The notes below the pieces were generated by a model. The model was not told the DNA's origin, made no database searches, and worked only from the letters and a program-made list of their open reading frames with translations. This document shows positions 7,502 to 15,412 of a DNA stretch of 64,000 bases, piece after piece (the stretch's first letter is position 1; every line of letters begins with the position of its first letter). Location: positions 5,208,001-5,272,000 of the forward strand of contig NZ_CP054690.1 in the NCBI RefSeq assembly GCF_013348805.1, given 5' to 3'. Both the position numbers and the translations under genes were made by a program. The DNA comes from Rhodococcus sp. W8901 (GTDB taxonomy: Bacteria; Actinomycetota; Actinomycetes; Mycobacteriales; Mycobacteriaceae).

Positions 7502-10111
7502 ATGGTTCGTGACACCGTGCGCCGTGCGCGCGAGCTGCTGGCGGCAGGTGATCAGGAGCTCGCGCACGAAATCCTGACTCTGGCGCTGGACGCGCAGAGG
7601 TTTGCCGCTCAGGACGTGGAGGCGATAGCGGTGGCTGAGGCGACCGGGATGATCGTCCGGATCGAGGCGCCGTCCGGACCACGCGATGCCGTCGAGCGGC
7701 GTATCGCGAGGATGGCCGAACTCACGGACGGCTTCGACGCCGACGCCGTCCGGGAGGCGCGCGCGTTCGCTGAGCTCGAGGCGATCGAGTGGGTCCACCT
7801 GTACGAGCCCGATGATGCGATCGTGCTGGTCGATGTGATGCGAGCGGCGGAGTCGTTCGCAGCGCGTCACATCGGGGACGATCAACCGCTCGGTGTGCGG
7901 CAGGCACGAGGGGAGGCGATGTACACCGCCGAGATCTTGCGACGGCACCTCGGACGAGATCGCCATCAGGTGGCGGTCGGACTCGAGACGCTGGCGCTCA
8001 CGCTCACCGCGGAATCCGACGAGCGGTTGCGTCACTTGCGTATTGCAGCGCTCTATCAGGCGGCGCAGATCCGTTACGACAGCGAAGATGACGCGGAGTC
8101 CGCGATCTCGCTGATGCACCGCGTCATCGCCGAGGCCGAGTCTCTCCCCTCGGCGCGGACGCTCCTGCATGCCGCGTCTCTCTGTCTGGTCGACGACGAG
8201 ATCGGCCGGGGGGTGCCGGCTCCGACGGCGATCACCCACGGCCTGCGCGCCCTGAATCTGCCCGTCGAGCCCGGCTTCGAGACGGCCACCGAACAGGCTC
8301 GGCATCTCGACCGACTGCTCGAGCGGCTACCCGGCACCGAGCGCGACCTCGCCGCCGTCGAGCACTCCGCCGCACTGGTGGACAGGTATGCCACCTGCGC
8401 GTCCGAGGATGCGCGTGAGGCGATCCTGTGGTGGGTGCTCAGGCGTGTTCGCGAGGACGCCGACGGGGCAACCGCGGCCGATCGAGAGGTCCTCGCGCAC
8501 GCCGACCACGCGTTCGCCACCGACACGAGTCCGGCCACGGCGGCGGCACGGGTTCGCGTTGCGTCGCGGCTCGCCGAAGTGACCTCGCGCCTCGGGGACC
8601 CCGAGAGTGCCGTGCGGCTCTATGAGCAGCTCGATGCGCGATTCCCCGGGCACGAGCACGACGAGCGTCTCGTCGTGCCGCTCGCCCTGGCGATGGTCGA
8701 CCGGGCACTTCGTCTCGCCGACATCGGACGTCGCGACGACGCACTCGACGCGCTGGCGAAGGTGCCGCACCGCTACGCAACTGCCGCCGGTGTGCCCGGG
8801 GTCCCGGCCGCGATCGCCCAGGCGATGTACTGGCGAGGACGTCTACTGCGGGAGGCAGGCGAGCTCGTCGCGTCTCGTCGCGTCATCAACGACACCGTGG
8901 ATCGCGCGGCCCCCGACACCGACGCCGACGTGCGCCTGTGGGCGGCCAACTCACTCTTCTCCGTGTGGCAGTCACCCGGACTCGATTCCACCGAGATCGA
9001 CAGTGCCCTGAATCGTTTCGCGGACCTGTTCGCAGAGGATCCGGACGTGCGCATCCGCCGCCTGGACGCCCGGCGCCGCCTCACTCAGTCGACACGCGCG
9101 GCAGAACGAGGCGAACGCGAGATGGCGGCGACCCTGCTGCAGGGGCTGGTGGCCGCCCACGCCGACAGCGACGACCCGGACGTCCGCGACACTGTCGAAC
9201 TCGCGACCGAGAATCAACGGATCCTCGCGATCTCCTCCCCCACCGATGCGGTCCCCGCCTCGGCGGGAGAGGCCCGCTACCGCGATCTGCGCGAACGCCT
9301 GTACGAGGCCGACAGGGCGGTCGACGACGGGAAACCCGCGGAGGCCGAAAGGATCCTCGCGGCGATTGCGGCCGACACCGGCGCGGACCCCGACGAGAAC
9401 ATCGTCATGCTCGGGCTCGCGGCGTTGGACGTGCTCGGAGGTCTGCTGCTCGACGCCGGGCGGTGGGAGGAGCTCGTTGCCGTCGCACGCAGCGCCGCCC
9501 TGCGTCGCCCCGGTCTCGACACCCGGGCACGCCGGGTGCACGCACGCGGTCACCTGCGACTCGGCATTGCGCTCGGCCGGCTCGGCGAGGAGCATGCAGC
9601 GATCGAGGCCTACGAGGCGCTCGAACGGCTCGCCGACGGAGCGACCGACGGCGACATTGTGAACGCCCGCGAGGTGGCCGCCTACAACCGCGCCGTCATG
9701 GTCGACGGACTGGGCGACCCGGTCGCCGCGATCGCCGCCTACGACCACGTCCTCCGGATCCACGACCTGTCCGTCGACTCCGCCGAACGCCGGCTCCGCC
9801 GCGTCAAGACACTGCGCAACAAAGCGCTACTCCTGACCGGTCTCGGACGCCTACCCGAGTCGATCCACGCCCACCGACTGATCCTCGACATCGCGGGCGC
9901 CTTCCCGGACGCCGAGATCGCCGAACGAGGCCGCAAGTCTGCCTTCGATCTGGCGGCCTGCTACACGCAACTCCGCGAGTATCGTGCCGCGTCGGACCTC
10001 TACACCTGGATGCGATCCGCCCATCACCTCGGATTCGCCCGAGACGAACTCGCGAGCATCACAAGATCCGCCAAGACGGCAGCCCGCGCAGCCAGACGCG
10101 CACGTCAGTGA
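7502..10111 (+). CDS. Large helical repeat protein (TPR-like), function unknown
   Basis: An 869-residue protein rich in Ala, Arg, Asp and Glu, with no signal peptide, membrane segment or enzyme motif. From about residue 600 the pattern of paired helices (for example LGIALGRLGEEHAAIEAYEA, then ALLLTGLGRLPESIHAHRLI) is that of tetratricopeptide repeats. The N-terminal two thirds looks like more degenerate helical repeat. GGAAGG lies before the ATG and the gene begins 21 bases after the SMP-30 stop on the same strand, so it may be read through from that operon although nothing links it to catabolism. A cytosolic scaffold role is likely for the fold. I do not recognise the family. Confidence 0.8.
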   Translation: MVRDTVRRARELLAAGDQELAHEILTLALDAQRFAAQDVEAIAVAEATGMIVRIEAPSGPRDAVERRIARMAELTDGFDADAVREARAFAELEAIEWVHLYEPDDAIVLVDVMRAAESFAARHIGDDQPLGVRQARGEAMYTAEILRRHLGRDRHQVAVGLETLALTLTAESDERLRHLRIAALYQAAQIRYDSEDDAESAISLMHRVIAEAESLPSARTLLHAASLCLVDDEIGRGVPAPTAITHGLRALNLPVEPGFETATEQARHLDRLLERLPGTERDLAAVEHSAALVDRYATCASEDAREAILWWVLRRVREDADGATAADREVLAHADHAFATDTSPATAAARVRVASRLAEVTSRLGDPESAVRLYEQLDARFPGHEHDERLVVPLALAMVDRALRLADIGRRDDALDALAKVPHRYATAAGVPGVPAAIAQAMYWRGRLLREAGELVASRRVINDTVDRAAPDTDADVRLWAANSLFSVWQSPGLDSTEIDSALNRFADLFAEDPDVRIRRLDARRRLTQSTRAAERGEREMAATLLQGLVAAHADSDDPDVRDTVELATENQRILAISSPTDAVPASAGEARYRDLRERLYEADRAVDDGKPAEAERILAAIAADTGADPDENIVMLGLAALDVLGGLLLDAGRWEELVAVARSAALRRPGLDTRARRVHARGHLRLGIALGRLGEEHAAIEAYEALERLADGATDGDIVNAREVAAYNRAVMVDGLGDPVAAIAAYDHVLRIHDLSVDSAERRLRRVKTLRNKALLLTGLGRLPESIHAHRLILDIAGAFPDAEIAERGRKSAFDLAACYTQLREYRAASDLYTWMRSAHHLGFARDELASITRSAKTAARAARRARQ

Positions 10112-10270
10112 GCGCATTCAGCTCGTGGTACAGCGCCGGCCCGCCCAGTGCCGGACCAGCGGAGGTCCCATCCGAGCTGCACCGGCCATCTGTAAAAATT
10201 CCCCAGCGCCCTCCCCTGAACCGTGGCACACTGGGCGGCCGGCCACACGACCAGGAAGGGGAACACTCGG

Positions 10271-10375
10271 ATGCACACCACCTCATACCCGCAGCGCATG
10301 TCGCAGCCGATGATCCGAATCCTGGATCGGACTGCCGAAAACCCCGGCAACACAGCCGGATTCAGCGTCCCCTGA
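10271..10375 (+). CDS. Putative 34-residue leader peptide upstream of hnh-whiB
   Basis: A short ORF starting ATG after AGGAAGGGG, about 10 bases away. It encodes MHTTSYPQRMSQPMIRILDR and a further 14 residues, and stops exactly at the base before the first hairpin. It has no hydrophobic segment and no known motif. Its position suggests a regulatory upstream ORF rather than a functional protein. Upstream ORFs with attenuators are known before whiB7, but the downstream WhiB here is not WhiB7. Confidence 0.4.
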   Translation: MHTTSYPQRMSQPMIRILDRTAENPGNTAGFSVP

Positions 10376-10405
10376 CGCCCCTCCTCTCGGGGCGCACCTG
10401 CCCCG
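10376..10405 (+). promoter_or_regulatory. Two mutually exclusive hairpins after the leader ORF
   Basis: CGCCCC (10376-10381) pairs with GGGGCG (10389-10394). Alternatively CGGGGC (10388-10393) pairs with GCCCCG (10400-10405). The two stems share the central G-rich strand, so only one can form. There is no U-tract. A ribosome stalled on or ending at the leader stop (10373-10375) would cover the first stem. Confidence 0.4.
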
Positions 10406-10501
10406 AAACCTCGGTCGCCATGAGGTGACCTGCCGGCCGACCGGCCACCACGGGCCGTTCGCACCCCGAGAACCCGCCACTCCCCCTGGGAGAGAACGAG
10501 G

Positions 10502-11056
10502 TTGTCGATTGCCATGGCCCGCCCATCCACCACCGCCGTCACCACCCGAACCTGGATGAACACCCGTGTGCGCGTGCTCAACGCCACCTACGAGGACTTC
10601 GACCTCGTACCCGCCGCCCGCGCGGTTGTGACGCTCGCCGCGGAACTCGCCGTCACCTTGGTCGAACACACCCCGCGGTTCCTGGTGCGTTCCCAGCACA
10701 TCGCGATCCCACTGCCGCGCACGATCCAGCTGCTCGAGTACGTTCACACGCCGCCGCGGCCGGGCGTCGACGACGACACCCGAGCAACGTTCCCAGCGAT
10801 CCTGGCGCGCGACCACCACCGGTGCGCGTACTGCGGTGGCCGGGGCGCGAACACCGTCGACCACGTTTACCCGCGCAGTCGTGGCGGCGGCGACACCTAC
10901 GGCAATCTCGTCGCCGCCTGCGCGGACTGCAACGGCCGCAAGACCGACCGGACACCGGAGGAGGCCGACATGCCGCTGCTGTGGATCCCCCGAGCTCCGC
11001 GGGATGACGTCAAACGGCAGCGCGCGATCTGGCGCGACCTGGCCCCGACACCGTGA
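10502..11056 (+). CDS. HNH endonuclease family protein
   Basis: The 184-residue protein carries a classic HNH nuclease fold near residues 108-155: a zinc-binding CAYCG pair, then TVDHVYPRSRGG with the His of the metal site, then NLVAACADCNGRKTDRTP with the second Cys pair and the Asn. These domains cut DNA with one bound metal. The N-terminal 100 residues have no known motif. The start is taken at TTG 10502 with GGGAGAG upstream; an ATG at 10514 is the alternative. The WhiB gene follows 25 bases later on the same strand. The pair is common in actinobacterial chromosomes and does not by itself imply phage. Confidence 0.85.
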   Translation: MSIAMARPSTTAVTTRTWMNTRVRVLNATYEDFDLVPAARAVVTLAAELAVTLVEHTPRFLVRSQHIAIPLPRTIQLLEYVHTPPRPGVDDDTRATFPAILARDHHRCAYCGGRGANTVDHVYPRSRGGGDTYGNLVAACADCNGRKTDRTPEEADMPLLWIPRAPRDDVKRQRAIWRDLAPTP

Positions 11057-11081
11057 ATCGTCTTGAAAGGAGGCACAACCG

Positions 11082-11333
11082 ATGACCATCATGATGACCT
11101 TGGCCGAGCTGCTGCCGGCCACCGACGGAAGCACCGACTGGGACGAGGCCGCCTGCCGGGGTGATCGTCACCCCGACCGCTGGTTCCCGGACCCGAGCGA
11201 GCCCTTCGACTACGCCGCCCTCGTCTGCGCCCGCTGCCCGATCGCCGCGGCCTGCGGCGAGTACGCCGCCGGCACCCGCCAGTCCGGTGTGTGGGGCGGA
11301 CACGAGTACCTCCGCGGCAAGCTGATCCGGTAA
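11082..11333 (+). CDS. WhiB-family iron-sulfur transcription factor
   Basis: An 83-residue protein with the four Cys ligands of a 4Fe-4S cluster (Cys25, Cys49, Cys52, Cys58, spacing C-x23-C-x2-C-x5-C) and the G-V-W-G-G turn near the C-terminus. WhiB proteins bind the primary sigma factor and sense redox state or NO. It ends soon after the turn (HEYLRGKLIR) and has no RGRP AT-hook, so it is not WhiB7. A strong AAAGGAGG precedes the ATG. It lies 25 bases after the HNH gene and is probably co-transcribed with it. Confidence 0.92.
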   Translation: MTIMMTLAELLPATDGSTDWDEAACRGDRHPDRWFPDPSEPFDYAALVCARCPIAAACGEYAAGTRQSGVWGGHEYLRGKLIR

Positions 11334-11419
11334 GCCGGAGGGCATTTCACGACGGGACACCAGTGAGCCGAGTCCGCCGAAGCACCACACCTGGGACGCA
11401 GTCTACAAACCGCGCAGAA

Positions 11420-12052
11420 CTACGAAACCGAGTCGAACTCGCTGCGGTCGACCGAGACCAGCAGGACCAACGAGTCGGCGGTGCGGGCACAGAACGCATC
11501 GGCGTCGACGAGTCCGTTGGTGAGGCCGCGCACGATGGTGGCGGAGACCAACAGGTCGAAGGCGGCGTCCGCCGCCGCGGTCGTCTCGTCGGCGGACCGG
11601 TCGGGGAACTCGGCGGCCACGCGTTCCGCGAGCGCCACGCGTACCGGATCCTCGGCGCTGAGTATCAGACGCTCGTACGCCCCGTGGTCGTGGAGATAAG
11701 CGGAGAGCAGTCCCGGAATCGCCGCGCGGGCAGCAGGTTCGGCGATCTGATTGAGGAACAGCCTGGTCCACGCCAGCAGGTCGTCACGCAGGCTCGCGGT
11801 GGCCGCGGGCAGCGAGGCGTCAGGCCCCCCGAAGACGGCATCCTCGACGATCGATTCCTTCGTGGCCCAACGGCGGTAGATCGCCGACGTCCCGACCTTC
11901 GCGCGTCGGGCGATCGCAGTTATGGTGGTCTTCTGGTACCCGTTCTCCACGAGCACTTCCCTGGTTGCAGCGAGAATGGACCGGTCGACTTGAGGGTCCC
12001 GGGGCCGGCCCACACCGACTACTCCGGGCCGGCGATCGCTGCTCGTCTTCAC
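11420..12052 (-). CDS. TetR-family transcriptional regulator
   Basis: A 210-residue repressor with the helix-turn-helix at about residues 18-70 (GRPRDPQVDRSILAATREVL, then TTITAIA, then TSAIYRRWATKES). It is a paralogue of the regulator at 2102-2707. The start is GTG at 12052. It diverges from the hypothetical/phosphotransferase pair over 108 bp that contain a perfect 12-bp inverted repeat, so it very likely controls both directions and itself. Confidence 0.9.
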   Translation of the reverse strand: MKTSSDRRPGVVGVGRPRDPQVDRSILAATREVLVENGYQKTTITAIARRAKVGTSAIYRRWATKESIVEDAVFGGPDASLPAATASLRDDLLAWTRLFLNQIAEPAARAAIPGLLSAYLHDHGAYERLILSAEDPVRVALAERVAAEFPDRSADETTAAADAAFDLLVSATIVRGLTNGLVDADAFCARTADSLVLLVSVDRSEFDSVS

Positions 12053-12082
12053 ACAACCGGACAGTACCGGACGAGTTTCGCC

Positions 12083-12119
12083 GAATCTATTACGTTGCAG
12101 AGCGCTCCGTAATAGATTC
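12083..12119. promoter_or_regulatory. Perfect 12-bp inverted-repeat operator
   Basis: GAATCTATTACG (12083-12094) and CGTAATAGATTC (12108-12119) are exact reverse complements around a 13-bp spacer. The spacer itself contains the palindrome GAGCGCTC. It lies midway between the TetR start and the start at 12161 and is the clearest regulatory dyad in the window. Confidence 0.75.
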
Positions 12120-12160
12120 CGGGGAGGTCAGCCAGCCATCCACCGAAAGGACGACTCCCG

Positions 12161-13306
12161 ATGATCACCCCGCACGACGAACTGCTCATCCACCAGCTCC
12201 CCACCACCCTCGACCACGTCTCGCAGAGCGACCTGCGCTGGACCGAGCGCATCGTGATGTACGGCTTCGACAAGTCCGGCGAGATCAGCATCATGACCGG
12301 CCTGGCGAAGTACCCGAACCGCAACGTTCTCGACGCCTACGCGATGGTCACCCGCAAGGGCGAACGGGCCCGCGTCGTCCGCATGTCCACCGAGCTGAAC
12401 CCGCAGACCGGCGCCCTGAACGCGTGGAGCGTCGGGCCGTACACGTACGAGATCGTCGAGCCGTTGCGCAAGGTGCGTTCCACCGTCGAGTCCAACGAGC
12501 ACGGCCTGAGCCTGCAGCTCGACTTCACCGGCGACTTCCCGGTGTACGAGCAGACTGCAGCCTTCCACCGCAGCCGTGGCCGGGTCCGCGAGGACGCCCG
12601 CCGCTTCTACCAGAACGGCACCATCAGCGGCTGGATCGAGATCGACGGCGAGCGCATCGAGATCGACCCCGACAACTGGTGGTTCGGCCGCGACCACTCC
12701 TGGGGCGTGCGCCACGGCGGCGGTGGCGGCAGCCTGCCCGAGGGCGGCAACATGCAGCCCTCGGAGGTGCCCGCCGGCGTCTTCTACTACATGGGCATCT
12801 TCCAGTTCGAGGACGAGGTGGTGCACTTCGCGCAGCGCGAGACGCACACCGGAGAGCGCTGGCAGTTCGAGGGCGAGGTGCTGTTCCCGATCGACTCGGG
12901 CAAGGACCCGCTGCCGATCATCGACGTCGAGCACGACCTGGATTTCCGCGACGACCTCCGCGTCGTCAAGTCCGGCACGTTCACCGTGCACCGCGCCGAC
13001 CGCAGCACCGACGTCATCGAGGTCAATCCGGTGTGCGACTTCTGGCCGGGCCTGGCCGGCTACGACGAGTACAACGGCTACGCGTCGGGCATGTACCGCG
13101 GCAAGGACTTCAGTGACAGCTTCGACGTCGACATCACCGACGTCGACGAGATCCGCAAGGTCAGCATGCTCAGCGAGACGCTCTGCGAGGTCCGGATGGG
13201 CGACAAGGTCGGGCACGGGCTGGTCGAGATGGTGTTCATGGGCGTGAATCCGCGCTACGGCTACACCGACTGGAGCGCCAACCGATCCGGTGCGAACAAT
13301 GGCTGA
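12161..13306 (+). CDS. Conserved hypothetical protein, possible DUF7064/DUF7065 (CrtC-like) fold
   Basis: The 381-residue soluble protein has no signal peptide. It is rich in Trp, Tyr and acidic residues, with the motif DNWWFGRDHSWGVRHGG at about residue 170 and many predicted beta strands. The pattern recalls the DUF7064/DUF7065 hydroxyneurosporene-synthase-like proteins that often sit beside phosphotransferase-like genes in actinomycetes. AAAGGA lies before the ATG. Its last eight bases overlap the next gene. It is under the 12-bp inverted repeat and presumably under the divergent TetR. The biochemical role is not known; the family name is given from memory and is the least certain part. 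Confidence 0.75.
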   Translation: MITPHDELLIHQLPTTLDHVSQSDLRWTERIVMYGFDKSGEISIMTGLAKYPNRNVLDAYAMVTRKGERARVVRMSTELNPQTGALNAWSVGPYTYEIVEPLRKVRSTVESNEHGLSLQLDFTGDFPVYEQTAAFHRSRGRVREDARRFYQNGTISGWIEIDGERIEIDPDNWWFGRDHSWGVRHGGGGGSLPEGGNMQPSEVPAGVFYYMGIFQFEDEVVHFAQRETHTGERWQFEGEVLFPIDSGKDPLPIIDVEHDLDFRDDLRVVKSGTFTVHRADRSTDVIEVNPVCDFWPGLAGYDEYNGYASGMYRGKDFSDSFDVDITDVDEIRKVSMLSETLCEVRMGDKVGHGLVEMVFMGVNPRYGYTDWSANRSGANNG

Positions 13307-14330
13307 GCGCGTCGCCGCGGAAGACCTGGCGGCGGCCCTCGAGCCCATTGTCCGGCAGCGCATTCCGGGCGCGCAGAACGCGAAGATCGTCAACTGGATG
13401 CGCACCGAGCGCGGGTTCTCCACCGAGACCTACCTGTTCGACCTCGAAGGTGCCGAGCACGAGTCGGCCGGGTACGTCTTCCGACGCCCGCCCGAGGTCT
13501 CGCTGTTCCCCGACTACGACCTCCGGCGCCAGTACCTGGTCTCGGAGCGGCTCGCACCGACCGATCTCCCGGTCCCCGCCGTCCGGTGGATCGACGCCGG
13601 CGACAACCCGCTCGGCACCCCGTACTACGTGATGGACCGCATCGGAAATGCCGAGGCGCCCAGCGACTTCCCCTCGTACCACACCGCCGGCAACTACTTC
13701 GAGGCCGACGAGCAGGGTCGGGCGAAGATGTGGTGGGAGTGCGTGGAGACGATGGCGCGGGTGCATCTCCTGGACCCCGACGAGCTCCGGCTCGGGTTCC
13801 TCGCGATGCCCAAGTTCGGGGACAAGCCGGTCGAGCAGATCGTGAACTACCTCGACTGGGCCGTGCGCTGGGCGGCACCGGAACTGCCGCCGGTGATGGA
13901 GAAGGCACTGACCTGGCTCGGAGCCAATCTCTACGACCCGGAGCACGTGACGTTGGTCTGGGGCGACGCCCGCATGTCGAACATCCTGTACACGCCGGAC
14001 CTGTCGGTCGCCGGCGTACTCGACTGGGAGATGGCGTATCTGGGTGACCACGAGGCCGACCTGGCCTGGGTGCTGTTCCTGGACTGGGCGTGCAGCGAGT
14101 ACGAGGGACACCCGAGCCTGCCCGGCACCCCGACGCGGGAGGAGACCATCGCCCGCTACGAGCAACTGACCGGCTGGAAGGTGCAGAACCTGCTGTTCAA
14201 CGAGGTGCTCGCGGCGGTGCTGCTGTCCGTGCCCCTGTTGCGTCTGTCCACCCATCTGAACCTCGGCGACAACGTGAGCATCACCGGGTTCTGCATGGCG
14301 CGCCTCGAACAACTGCTGAACGCCGACTGA
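13299..14330 (+). CDS. Aminoglycoside-phosphotransferase-like kinase-fold protein
   Basis: A 343-residue APH/ACAD10-type protein. The catalytic loop reads WGDARMSN (residues 221-228), with Asp223 and Asn228 conserved but Trp in place of the usual His. The DFG equivalent is LDWEMA (Asp242). The N-lobe has GFSTETYLF as the nucleotide loop. These proteins phosphorylate small hydroxyl compounds, and in beta-oxidation settings hydroxyacyl groups. Antibiotic resistance should not be inferred. ATG 13299 overlaps the preceding stop by eight bases, so translation is coupled; a GTG at 13290 is possible. Confidence 0.88.
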   Translation: MAERVAAEDLAAALEPIVRQRIPGAQNAKIVNWMRTERGFSTETYLFDLEGAEHESAGYVFRRPPEVSLFPDYDLRRQYLVSERLAPTDLPVPAVRWIDAGDNPLGTPYYVMDRIGNAEAPSDFPSYHTAGNYFEADEQGRAKMWWECVETMARVHLLDPDELRLGFLAMPKFGDKPVEQIVNYLDWAVRWAAPELPPVMEKALTWLGANLYDPEHVTLVWGDARMSNILYTPDLSVAGVLDWEMAYLGDHEADLAWVLFLDWACSEYEGHPSLPGTPTREETIARYEQLTGWKVQNLLFNEVLAAVLLSVPLLRLSTHLNLGDNVSITGFCMARLEQLLNAD

Positions 14331-14362
14331 CGGGCCCCGGCGAGTAGGTCGAGCCCGGCAGG

Positions 14363-15409
14363 TCAGTCCTTCTTCAGGTCCCGGTCGCGGCTCGGCTGCA
14401 CCCGCTTGGGCTCGCCCGGCATCTTCGGATAGTTCGGCGGGTACGGCATGTCACCCAGCCCGGCCGCGAGGTCACGCTCGGCCATCTCGAGCAGCCCGTC
14501 GAGCGAATGGGCGACGTCGTCCAGCGTCGCCATCGGGTCACCGCGACCCGCGAGCAACGCCGGCACCGTCGCGATGGTGAAGTCGTCGGGCTCGACGGAC
14601 GCCAGTTCGTCCCACGTCACCGGGGTGGACACCGTCCCGATCGGGGTGCGGCGGGCCGAGTACGCGGACGCGATGGTCTTGTCCCGGGCGTTCTGATTGA
14701 AATCGAGGAAGATGCGCCTGCCGCGTTCCTCCTTCCACCACTTCGTGGTCGCCCGGTCGCCGCTGCGCCGCTCGACCTCCCGGCACAACGCGATTCCGGC
14801 GCGCCGTACCTCCACGAAGTCCCACCGCTGTTCGATCCGGATGTACACGTGCAGTCCGCGTCCGCCCGACGTCTTCGGGAACCCGATCAGGCCCAGTTCA
14901 TCGAGCAGCGGATGCAGGACGTCGAGCGCGACGCGACGGGCGTCGTCGAAGTCGGTGCCGGGCTGCGGGTCCAGGTCGATCCGCAACTCGTCGGGATGCT
15001 CGACGTCCGGGCAGCGCACCGCCCACGGGTGGAACGTGACGGTGCCGAGGTTCGCGGCCCACACGATGTCGGCGGCGCTGCGCACCCGCAGCACGTCCGC
15101 GGTGCGGCCCGACGGGAACGTCACCTCGCACGAGTCGACATGCTCGGGCCGTTTCGCCGGCACCCGCTTCTGATAGATCTCCTCGCCCTCGACGCCGTCC
15201 GGGAAGCGCTGGATGTGGGTCGGCCGGTCCCGCAGCGCGCGCAGCAACTCCCCGCCGGTCGCGACCCTGCGGTAGTACTCGACGAGGTGCCGCTTGGTGC
15301 CGCCTGCCGCGCCGAGCCGCGGGTAGTAGATCTTGTCCGGATTCGACAGCCGGACGGCCACGCCGTCGACGTCGAGCTCCTCTGCCGGAGAACGCTTGGT
15401 GGCAGCCAT
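14363..15409 (-). CDS. LigD-type polymerase/primase domain protein (Prim-PolC)
   Basis: The 348-residue stand-alone member of the LigD polymerase-domain family adds nucleotides, with ribonucleotides preferred in the family, at short gaps. The metal-binding DxD is Asp145/Asp147 in RIDLDPQ. SGGRGLH (181-187) binds the incoming triphosphate. The third acidic residue lies in the IFLDFNQN region. There is no ligase or nuclease domain. It begins three bases after the LigC stop. In mycobacteria the equivalent Prim-PolC/LigC pair works in excision repair rather than in Ku-dependent end joining, and no ku gene is present here. Confidence 0.9.
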   Translation of the reverse strand: MAATKRSPAEELDVDGVAVRLSNPDKIYYPRLGAAGGTKRHLVEYYRRVATGGELLRALRDRPTHIQRFPDGVEGEEIYQKRVPAKRPEHVDSCEVTFPSGRTADVLRVRSAADIVWAANLGTVTFHPWAVRCPDVEHPDELRIDLDPQPGTDFDDARRVALDVLHPLLDELGLIGFPKTSGGRGLHVYIRIEQRWDFVEVRRAGIALCREVERRSGDRATTKWWKEERGRRIFLDFNQNARDKTIASAYSARRTPIGTVSTPVTWDELASVEPDDFTIATVPALLAGRGDPMATLDDVAHSLDGLLEMAERDLAAGLGDMPYPPNYPKMPGEPKRVQPSRDRDLKKD

Positions 15410-15412
15410 GGT

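Larger units (their letters stand above)
10112..10501. other. Intergenic region with a possible leader ORF and paired hairpins
   Basis: 390 bases lie between the repeat protein and the HNH gene. An A-rich patch (TGTAAAAATT, around 10192-10201) stands out in otherwise GC-rich DNA and could be an upstream promoter element. It is followed by AGGAAGGGG, a 34-codon ORF, and two overlapping hairpins. Nothing else was found. Confidence 0.5.

Noticed and set aside
11082-11333. WhiB7 identity suggested by the upstream leader ORF
   Set aside because: The protein lacks the C-terminal RGRP AT-hook and differs in its turn region.
13299-14330. Antibiotic-resistance kinase
   Set aside because: Although APH-like, it belongs to the ACAD10-type group by context, with a catabolic-style TetR operon and a coupled hypothetical gene.
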